Of a stretch of DNA of 64,000 nt, positions 56,360 through 64,000 are shown piece by piece. Source of the stretch: Cheiracanthium punctorium (taxonomy: Eukaryota; Arthropoda; Arachnida; Araneae; Cheiracanthiidae). Numbering within the stretch: the first letter of the stretch is position 1; every line of letters starts with the position of its first letter. Under the pieces are notes generated by a model, which saw nothing but the letters and a program-made list of their open reading frames with translations, was not told where the DNA came from and made no database searches. The stretch spans positions 310,001 to 374,000 of the forward strand of contig JAWZYV010006255.1 of NCBI GenBank assembly GCA_038373885.1. The letters run 5' to 3'. The translations under genes were made by a program, and so were the position numbers.

Positions 56360-56640
56360 CTTGTGCTACGCCGCATCGTCTTCTGCACTGTACAAACGAT
56401 TGCCTTAAAATTCGGTATGCATGATTATTGAACACAATATAACGCGATATTCATTTTGCTATATCTCTTTATTACAATAAATAGTAATCACAACAAATCG
56501 TAATATCGAAAAGTCCATTCATTCCCGTGCAAAGAACGGGTACTGAAGCTAGTACTTTGTATATTTTAAAAGACAGAATGAGATTAATTATGCTGATAAC
56601 CCGGGAAAGCACAGCGAAAACCATTCGGTACCACATAAAA

Positions 56641-56820
56641 GCGAACTCTTCCAATCTTGTCGGAAATTTTCCCACCACTAATTTTATTTAGTAGTTTAAG
56701 TTTAAAAATTTTAAAAAATCTTACCATTAAGTGTAATCAATAATAACTTAAAATCACAAAACTATTTGTAAATTGTGGTGGAATACCTTCAAATAAGATT
56801 GATAAAGTTGTCAGGTATGG
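56641..56820. mobile_element. ~180-bp hairpin element GCTGCCAAC, copy 4
   Basis: CGAACTCTTCCAATCTTGTC, then TTTTCCCACCACTAATTT. The right side TTGTGGTGGAATACCTTC, AAGATTGATAAAGTTGTCAG and GTATGG close the stem. Left outer end decayed. Confidence 0.55.
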
Positions 56821-57635
56821 GGGAATCATTCCCGACAAAATTCTATTCACTTGCCTTGTGTAATAGCCACACAGTACCATTTGCTACCAGCAGTTACTAA
56901 TTTAGTTAATTTAATTTTTTAAAGTGTGTTCTAATACCGTAAGCCAGGCAATGAAAAGGAAATGTTAAAATTCGAGAAAAAGTTTCGGGATCGAAATTAT
57001 TTCAAAAATAATCTTATTTCGGCATGTACTTTACAAACAATTCACTTTCTCTTTACTTTCGTAATAAACATCCGGCAGTGACCCTCTTCTGTGCACTGCC
57101 AAGGCAGAATCTTAGCTCCGCTATCGTCCACCTTTTCATCAAGAGCAACAAGTTACAAGATACTAACCTTCAGGATCATCTTGCCGACAAGATTTGAGTA
57201 TTTTTATGCTCCTCGGGGGGAAAAGGGGGTAAGGAGATATCTAACGGCCTTTACTTTTTTACTTTTTTTTTTTACATGCACTGAATAACAGAATTTTTTT
57301 AGCTCCAGCACTATCCTGGGAGATAAATTAGCATTTTTATTTAAACATTTCTAAGAAATAAGACGAATTTCGACAGTACGATTTAGATATCTAAATAACT
57401 CAATGATTAATAATAAATACAATTTTGTAACCAGCAGAACACAAATAATGACTAAATGAAAGCAATCAAACGGAAGGAACAACACTGGCCCCTCGCTTTC
57501 GATAAACAGATCGTGTATGAACTTACCGCTTTGTTTCACCATATTATATAAAAAATACCAATGAACAGGCAATTAATTAACATTGTATAAAAATGCTAAT
57601 TTATTGTACAGGTTGTTCGCCAGTGGGAAAGTATC
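56821..57635. other. unassigned stretch
   Basis: No terminal repeats or coding motifs identified. G-run near 57215-57230. Confidence 0.4.
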
Positions 57636-57639
57636 ATAA

Positions 57640-57850
57640 ATACTGAAAATTGTGGTAGGTGCCTGAAGTGTGAAAGTTCAGAGTTATAGACATCCTCTGT
57701 CCGTCTGGTGTTTTCAGCGATTTTCTCCAAATGTAAGCGAATAATCGTTAGAAGTCCTTAAAAAGTCCCCAGCCAAAGGCACCGCGCTCCTTTGTAGGCA
57801 GATAGCCGTCATTTCCGTCGATAGCTTTGCCTAAGCACAATAACTTATTA
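57640..57850 (+). mobile_element. tRNA-derived SINE, copy 3
   Basis: GGTGCCTGAAGTGTGAAAGT (head), GTTTTCAGCGATTTTCTCCA, GTCCCCAGCCAAAGGCACCG, AGGCAGATAGCC and TTTGCCTAAGCACAATAA align in order with the copies at 21799 and 43693. The head is the most diverged of the three. Confidence 0.5.
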
Positions 57851-58630
57851 TACAGACAGTCATATTCGGTGAAAATAACTTTAATGTATTTAATCATTCT
57901 ACGAACAGAATAAAAGCTATTTACAAACATCACGTCGCAGAAAAATATGTATATATATATTTATTTATTTAATATGAATAGTATTCATGTATGTACACTG
58001 TCGACTTTTTTCTCTGTAACAACAGAAACATTTTCTTGTTTATTTCTTTTCTAGAAAAATTGGGAAGCATTATCTTTTTTTAACTGTTTATTACCTGTTG
58101 GTCTAGAATTAAAATTAAGCTAGCTCTTGAATTAAAATAAAAACAAGGAATAATACTGAATAGCAAGAATTTAAGAATTGTCAAATTCCTGAAAATTTTA
58201 AGATCAAAGAAATCTTAAAAAATCACATAACTAATTATTTTTAACTAAAAATTCCCTTAAATTAGTCTAATAGTAAATAGAATGTTTTTTTATATCCGCA
58301 ATATGGAAATATCGCTTACGTTCCTTTTCTAATATGAAATGTTATGAAAGAATTTAATCGTATGTTTCCTTTTTACCTTTTCATTTTTACTTATGCATTT
58401 TACTTCAGATATACCTCATAAGAGACATCGCACTTTTTTGAATGGAAAGTATTTTCCGTTTTACTTTTCCTCTTAAATGTTGTAATCTTTAAGTTTTTTT
58501 GTTTGTTTGTTTGGTAGTTAAAAATACAAAGCTATTATTTTTCTCTTATTTCGAACATGCATTTCTGCTCGCACTATGGATTCTTTGCAAGAAGTCAAGC
58601 TGAATTCATGTCGCTAATATTTTTTTCCCT
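57851..58630. other. unassigned AT-rich stretch
   Basis: A short TA tract (57948-57960) and otherwise featureless AT-rich sequence. Confidence 0.4.
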
Positions 58631-58632
58631 TT

Positions 58633-58720
58633 TATAACTACCAACTATTGCAGTTTTTCCGAAAATTTACCCACCACAATTTTGTAATTGCTGTTTTCAT
58701 ATATCATTATAAAAAAATGA
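58633..58720. mobile_element. hairpin element GCTGCCAAC, half copy
   Basis: ATAACTACCAACTATTGCAG, then TTTCCGAAAATTTACCCACC and ACAATTTTG, matching the left half of the family. No right half follows. Confidence 0.45.
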
Positions 58721-58849
58721 GAAAGCTGACGAAAACGTCAAAGGATAAAACCTAAAATTAACTAGAATTAAAATCGTAGTAAACAACCGTCCATAAAAAC
58801 ACTACAAGTTGGTTACTTACGCTTTTGCAATGCAGTGATAATTTAATTC

Positions 58850-61800
58850 CTTGCTTAAGAACCGTTGCAAAAGCAAATCGGGCAGGTCAATGGAAAAAAG
58901 TTCCCATCACCTTCTCAGAATTTCATGATTTTCATTTATTGTGTTGCCTTACATAAGGAAAGAACAAATCTGATATATTTTTGATTTACCTCTTTTGGTT
59001 TTGGAGTTATGGGGGGGGGGGGTGTCAAAATACCCCAGAGGAGCAACGTCGAATTAATTTAGGGCCATTTTTGCCACTTTATTGTCTCAACTGTGACTGG
59101 CTCAGAGGTGCTTCAGAGAATTTTTTCATTTTATCCTATAATATACCTTGTATATTAGCATCTCAAATTAAAAATTCATTCGAAAATTGTCAGAGCCCCA
59201 AATTAGGGCACCCCAAAATACCCCCAATTTCATAAAAAATACAGTTTTAAGAATGCTTTAAATCTTGGCTCTGACGTGATACAGAAAACATTTTTGCACA
59301 GTGCAGTTATATAGCTTCATATAAACTGAATCCAATGTTAAAAAATTTTTAAGGCCCCCCAGGGCCCCACGGTACGGGGCCCCAAACATGGTCCTTAGCG
59401 CTAATTTACGCAATTTCGAAGCATTGGTGCAGCTGAAGCCGACTTCCCACAGGAAAACTATTGACATGGAAATGTAGTATCAACATAGAAGTTTCATATT
59501 ATGAAAAAACATTTTTTGAAGGTACAACTGTTTCCAAGAAAAATCCCAAAAAGTACCTCCCTATTTGGGACATTACACTGGCACGCATGAGGGCATTTCG
59601 GCGTTACTTTTAGATGTTTAATCGACAGTGGCAATATTGAAAATTAACTTATTCTTCATATATCTCAAATATATCCTCCATATATCACAAATAGTTATTT
59701 TATAGGGGCACTCATAAGAATTACATTACGCTGAATCGGGATCTCTGCAACTAGTGGACCGATTCGAAATATTTTTTCACTGATAGAAAGTTACACTATT
59801 CCTGAGTATTATAAGCTACATTTCAGCTTGTAGCATAACTAGTTCTTTTACAGGGACACTCAAAAGAATTACAGCACATGACGCTATATGGACATCTCTG
59901 TAACTACTTAACCGATTCTAAAGATCTTTTCACTGAAAGCTACACTATTCCTGAGTAACATAGCTTAAAATTCTTGTATGTAGCATCAGTTACAGGAACA
60001 CTCAAAGTGATTCGTAAACATTGTCGTAACTGTCTCCATTCGCCACTCAAATTTATTCAAATTTTATTAAACTTCATTCAAATTTTTGAACAGTGCAGTT
60101 ATATATCTTCATATAAAGTAAATCCAATGTTAAATATTTTTGAAAGCCCCCAGCTTTGCGGCCTCTACCTTCCAGTCATTTTAAGGGACATCGCAAGAGC
60201 AAATCAGGTTAAAAAAAGAAGAAAGTTTCAATCACCATCTCAGAATCTCATGATTTTTTTTGTGTGTGTGTTGCCTTACCCAAGGAAAGAACACATCTGA
60301 AATATTTTTGATTTAGCTCTTTTAGTTTTGGAGGTATGGGGGTCAAAGTACCCCAGAGGAGTGACGAATTTAGGGCCATTTTACTCTCTCGACTGTGATT
60401 TGCTCTGAGATGCTTCAGAGAATTTTTTTTTAATCTGATAATATACCTTGAATATTAACATCTAAAACTGGAAATTTATTTGAAAATAGGCAGAGTCCCC
60501 AAATAACCCCCCCCCCAAATATCCCCAATTTCATAAAAAATACGTGGTCCCAAACGTGGTCCTTAGCGCTAATTTATGCAATTTAGAAGCATAGGTACAG
60601 CCGGCTCTGACTTCGCACATGAGAACTATTAGCATGAAGTTGTAGTTTTAACATAGCAGTTTCATATTAAGAAAATATACATTTTTTATTTTTACTGTGC
60701 TAAATTTTTCTTGAAAACGGTGATGCTTTCAAAAAATATACCGCGGGGCCCTGGGAGCCTTCAAAAATTTTTAACATTGGATTCACTTTATATGAAGATA
60801 TATAATTGCACTGTTCAAAAAATTGAATGGAGTTTAATAAAATTTGAATAAATTTAACTGGCGAATGGAGACAGTTACTACAATGTTTACGAATTATTTT
60901 GGGTGTTCCTGTAAATTATGCTACATGCATGAATTTTAGCCTATATAACACAGGAATAGTGTAGCTATCAGTGAAAAGATCTTTAGAATCACTGATCAAA
61001 AATTTCAATGGAGTTGAATGAAATTTATATAAATTTGAGTGGCGAATGGAGACAGTTACGACAATGTTTACGAATTATTTTCAGTGTTCTGTAAATTATG
61101 CTACATGCATTAATTTTAGGATATGCTACTCAGGAATAGTGTAGCTTAGATCTTTAGAATCGGTTCAGTAGTTACAGAGATGTCCATATAGCGTCATGTG
61201 CTGGAATTCTTTTGAGTGTCCCTGTAAAAAAACTAGTTATGCTACATGCTGAAATGTAGCTTATGATACTCAGGAATAGTGTAACTTTCTATCAGTGAAA
61301 AAATATTTCGAATCGGTTCACTAGTTGCAGAGATCCCGATTCAGCGTAATGAAATTCTTATGAGTGCCCCTGTAAAATAACTATTTGTGATATATGGAGG
61401 ATATATTTGAGATATATGAAGAATAAGTTAATTTTCAATATTGCCACTGTCGATTAAACATCTAAAAGTAACGCCGAAATGCCCTCATGCGTGCCAGTGT
61501 AATGTCCCAAATAGGGAGGTACTTTTTGGGATTTTTCTTGGAAACAGTTGTACCTTCAAAAAATGTTTTTTCATAATATGAAACTTCTATGTTGATACTA
61601 CATTTCCATGTCAATAGTTTTCCTGTGGGAAGTCGGCTTCAGCTGCACCAATGCTTCGAAATTGCGTAAATTAGCGCTAAGGACCATGTTTGGGGCCCCG
61701 TACCGTGGGGCCCTGGGGGGCCTTAAAAAATTTTTAACATTGGATTCAGTTTATATGAAGCTATATAACTGCACTGTGCAAAAATGTTTTCTGTATCACG

Positions 61801-62205
61801 TCAGAGCCAAGATTTAAAGCATTCTTAAAACTGTATTTTTTATGAAATTGGGGGTATTTTGGGGTGCCCTAATTTGGGGCTCTGACAATTTTCGAATGAA
61901 TTTTTAATTTGAGATGCTAATATACAAGGTATATTATAGGATAAAATGAAAAAATTCTCTGAAGCACCTCTGAGCCAGTCACAGTCGAGACAATAAAGTG
62001 GCAAAAATGGCCCTAAATTAATTCGACGTTGCTCCTCTGGGGTATTTTGACCCCCCATAACTCCAAAACTAAAAGAGGTCATTCAAAAATATTTCAGATT
62101 TGTTTTTTCCTAGGGTAAGGCAACACAATAAAAGAAAATCATGAAGTTCTGAGATGGCGATGAGAACGGCCTGCCCGATTTGCCTCTGCAATGCCTCTTA
62201 AAGAG
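58850..62205. repeat. 3.3-kb inverted repeat with ~1.4-kb arms
   Basis: The left arm (58850 to about 60180) and right arm (about 60745-62205) are reverse complements. Matching landmarks: GCAAATCGGGCAGG at 58873 / its complement at 62170; CCCCAGAGGAGCAACGTCGA at 59033 / complement at 62030; TTTCCATGTCAATAGTTTTC at 61604 / complement at 59459. Inside ~59030-59780 and ~61290-62050 the arms differ at only a handful of bases (two 69-84-codon ORFs are conserved between arms with one substitution each), while the outer 150 bp are clearly more diverged. A second, same-strand copy of the arm module (60220-60690) sits in the loop, and the right arm has an extra partial unit (60810-61140). The ORFs are low complexity and are not called as genes. 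Confidence 0.85.
59690..60020 (-). repeat. ~172-bp-family monomers inside left arm
   Basis: GGGGCACTCATAAGAATTAC, GGGACACTCAAAAGAATTAC and GGAACACTCAAAGTGATTCG occur at about 150-bp spacing, each the family's TACAGG-ACACTC-AAAG-AATT block. Mirror copies lie in the right arm at about 61060-61370. Confidence 0.5.
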
Positions 62206-62776
62206 TAATAGAATGTCGTGCTATTTATGAAATAAAGTACTTACATTTCTTGAAAAATGCAATTTTCTCTATTTCACGTTATTTTCAATGTTTATATCTT
62301 TTTTGTGCTTTGTAATATTTACATGGCAGCTTAGAAAATTTTGTTTAAAAAACAAACGCTTCGGAAGGGCAATAATCAATGAAAATGCCACAAATTTACT
62401 TGGCGATGAGGGATCGTGGACGTTTTCTGGGGTTCCAAAATGGATAAAAATTTACAAGATTTTAAATTTGTCATATTAACCTTTAACTTTAGGTACAAAA
62501 AATTATTTTGTGTTGAAAGTATTATCATAATTTTTTTTTTATTTTTTTATTCCAAATTTACTAATAAGAGTTGACAATTAACTATAACATTTTGGCTTTA
62601 CACTATAATTCACAATCACCAGAAATAAAAGATAGTACTTTTACATGTAGAAAAAGAAAACTTCTATCCATTGAAGACGGCGTGCGCAAGTTCTCGTATC
62701 TATTAGCCCGACGTGATTGTCGGGTAGCATTTAATTGTTGGTTCTGCATGAAACTGCTGTGACTTTACCTGCAACG
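62206..62776. other. unassigned stretch
   Basis: No repeats or coding motifs identified. Frames of 63 codons at 62288 and 62571 have no domains. Confidence 0.4.
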
Positions 62777-63013
62777 GCCTACTATATATGGAAAGCCTTG
62801 CATCTCCTACGTCACCAAGCTTTGACATCATCACGAAGCCTACTTTTAAAATTTTATTTTCAAGAAATAGAATTGTAAAAAATTTCTGGGGAATTTACTA
62901 ATGAGTAGCACAATTTTAATAATTTGAGATAAAAATATAATTTTACGACAAAAGGGAGATTTTAACGATAACTAATTAGATAATATGATAGGGAAATTGA
63001 TCATAATGAATAA
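62777..63013 (+). mobile_element. CCTCCTAG palindromic MITE, copy E, truncated
   Basis: CCTACTATATATGGAAAGCC then GTCACCAAGCTTTGACATCA matches the left end of copies C and D, and the interior is collinear up to AATGAATAA at 63013. There a Helitron-type 5' end begins. The remainder of the MITE is not in the window. Confidence 0.6.
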
Positions 63014-63038
63014 TCTTATAAATAAAAATGAAATTCTG

Positions 63039-63067
63039 TTTGTTTGTTTGTTTGTTTGTTTGTTTGT
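63039..63067. repeat. (TTTG)n microsatellite
   Basis: About seven TTTG units close to the Helitron-like 5' end. Confidence 0.85.
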
Positions 63068-63078
63068 GGATTTGATTC

Positions 63079-63562
63079 GTATACAAATCCACAAAAATGG
63101 ACCTATCGGCCTGAAATTTAGTACAAATATGTAAAATAATATAGAATAACTCATAGTCCACTTTAAAACTTTGAAAGTCCACCCGTTCCCGGAATTTAAG
63201 AGATTTTTTATGCTCTTCACGCAAAAATCTTTCCGTAATTGTAACCCCTGTAGTGAAATAAGTGTGAAATAAGGATCGTAGTTGCCATGTGTGGCGATTT
63301 TGCCGAATAAAATGTCGTTCGTATACAAATCCACAAAAATGGACTTATCGGCCTGAAATTTAGCACAGATATGTAAAATAATATAGAATAAATCGTAGTC
63401 CACTTTAAAACTTTGAAAGTCCACCCGTTCCCGGAATTTAAGAGATTTTTTATGCTCTTCACGCAAAAAGCTTAACGTAATTGTAACCCCTGTAGTGAAA
63501 AAAGTGTGAAATAAGGATCGTGGTTGCCATGTGTGGCGATTTTTCCGAATAAAATGTTTTAA
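63079..63562 (+). repeat. 242-bp tandem duplication inside Helitron
   Basis: GTATACAAATCCACAAAAAT at 63079 and 63321 starts two units that are very similar throughout, including CCCGTTCCCGGAATTTAAGA and TGTAACCCCTGTAGTGAAA. The copy at 52370 has a single unit, so the duplication arose in this copy or a recent ancestor. The minus-strand 164-codon frame across it (62972-63466) is periodic because of the duplication. Confidence 0.75.
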
Positions 63563-64000
63563 ATTCTCAAAGTAAAAATAAAAGAATAATAATGATTTTT
63601 TTTTTTTTAGTTTATATGCGTAAGGTTATTTTTTTTTAAATTATAATATCGTGTGCATGGGAAATCAGAGCAGGAATGTAATGCTTTACACGAAAAACAA
63701 TAAGAATTTAAGATTTCCGAGGCTAATAGGTAAATTATTTTAGTTTGGCGAAAAAATAAAATGGCTCAAATGCCGATTTTGTGAAAGTGAGTTCTAGCGG
63801 TTTGCACAGATTTCGGCTTGGCGCAATTTATTGAGAGCTTAAGGAAATAGATTTTTGAAAACAAGTGCAAAGGTTTTATTAGAATACAGCGTTAAATTTT
63901 AATGATCCGTGAAGAAATAATGCAGTTATTAAGGGATTTCAATTGATCTATCTCCAGAATTCTCGCCAAATGAGTACATTTGGCATTGATTTAAGTTGGG

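Larger units (their letters stand above)
52317..56552 (+). mobile_element. Helitron-like region, possibly composite
   Basis: Begins TCCTTATAATAAAAATGAAA after an A, the same start as the element at 63014 and close in style to TC...-type Helitron 5' ends. About 700 bp follow that align with 63100-64000. The right limit is a classic 3' end: hairpin CCCGTGCAAAGAACGGG (56524-56540), TACTGAAG, then CTAG (56549-56552) followed by T. Whether one element spans both ends is inferred; a second candidate start is near 53305 (GTATATATAATAACACTGG). The interior carries the motif array at 53380-54220 and the inserted TIR element at 54221-56356. No RepHel coding. Confidence 0.45.
63014..64000 (+). mobile_element. 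Helitron-like element, 5' end, runs off window
   Basis: Starts TCTTATAAATAAAAATGAAA directly after an A. In copy D the uninterrupted MITE reads GAATAATTTTGT at this point, so the insertion sits exactly between A and T, as expected for a Helitron. A (TTTG)n tract follows (63039-63067), then a 242-bp tandem duplication, then sequence that parallels 52490-53050. No RepHel coding visible. Confidence 0.6.

Noticed and set aside
58981..62082. Paired ORFs (84/80 and 69/69 codons) conserved between inverted arms
   Set aside because: They are conserved because the DNA arms are nearly identical; no domain, and frames on opposite strands are equally open.
62972..63466. 164-codon minus-strand frame with duplicated halves
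   Set aside because: Spans the Helitron 5' end, a (TTTG)n tract and a 242-bp DNA duplication; the apparent protein repeat is that duplication.
1..64000. CRISPR arrays, bacterial operons, ribosome binding sites and rho-independent terminators
   Set aside because: The sequence is eukaryotic in character; tandem repeats here lack unique spacers of constant length and no prokaryotic genes are present.

Overview
This is an AT-rich eukaryotic window with no recognisable host protein-coding gene, rRNA or intact tRNA gene. The content is repeat-dominated: Helitrons, Tc1/mariner, hAT and piggyBac remnants, tRNA-derived SINEs, MITEs, microsatellites and short degenerate ORFs. That composition points to an arthropod-like invertebrate genome, and an arachnid such as a spider is plausible, but this is inferred from style, not from a marker gene. 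The window looks like intergenic or deep intronic DNA. The only protein-coding signals I trust are two broken transposases: a Tc1-like DD34E pseudogene (48171-49103, +) and a piggyBac pseudogene (32310-33292, -).

Region by region. 1-7.7 kb: Helitron-type ends (CTAG after a hairpin) at 974, 3031 and 6441, nested inverted repeats, two hAT MITEs with perfect 8-bp target duplications (1989-2130, 7377-7649), and the first copy of a ~440-bp palindromic MITE, called CCTCCTAG here (6784-7207). 9-12 kb: a ~300-bp foldback hairpin, a mariner-type element with ~80-bp terminal repeats and a CCCGTTTTTA-rich repeat. 13.8-15.7 kb: a TA microsatellite, a 12-unit GC-rich 78-bp tandem array and a 49-bp array. 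20-26 kb: microsatellite, a short hairpin element, mariner MITE, SINE, a TGGCGA-rich repeat, a ~172-bp satellite-like repeat and a ~414-bp tandem duplication. 29-33 kb: CCTCCTAG MITE, two more hAT MITEs and the piggyBac pseudogene. 36-39.4 kb: hairpin element, a decayed segmental duplication, CCTCCTAG MITE and a tRNA-like SINE head. 40-45 kb: hAT-type elements, some with other elements nested inside. 46.6-49.3 kb: a ~156-bp tandem array, then a stack of at least three nested transposons. 50-56.6 kb: SINE, ~172-bp repeat, and a Helitron-like region carrying an array of CTCF-like motifs split by a 2.1-kb TIR element. 57-64 kb: SINE, a 3.3-kb inverted repeat with nearly identical inner arms, then a CCTCCTAG MITE cut by a Helitron 5' end that continues off the window.

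Nothing here forms an operon or pathway. The functional logic is insertion history: several junctions give relative ages. The observations most worth follow-up are the CTCF-like motif array (53.4-54.2 kb), the large inverted repeat (58.85-62.2 kb), the nested stack (47.3-49.3 kb) and the dispersed ~172-bp repeat. All percentages and period lengths were estimated by eye.
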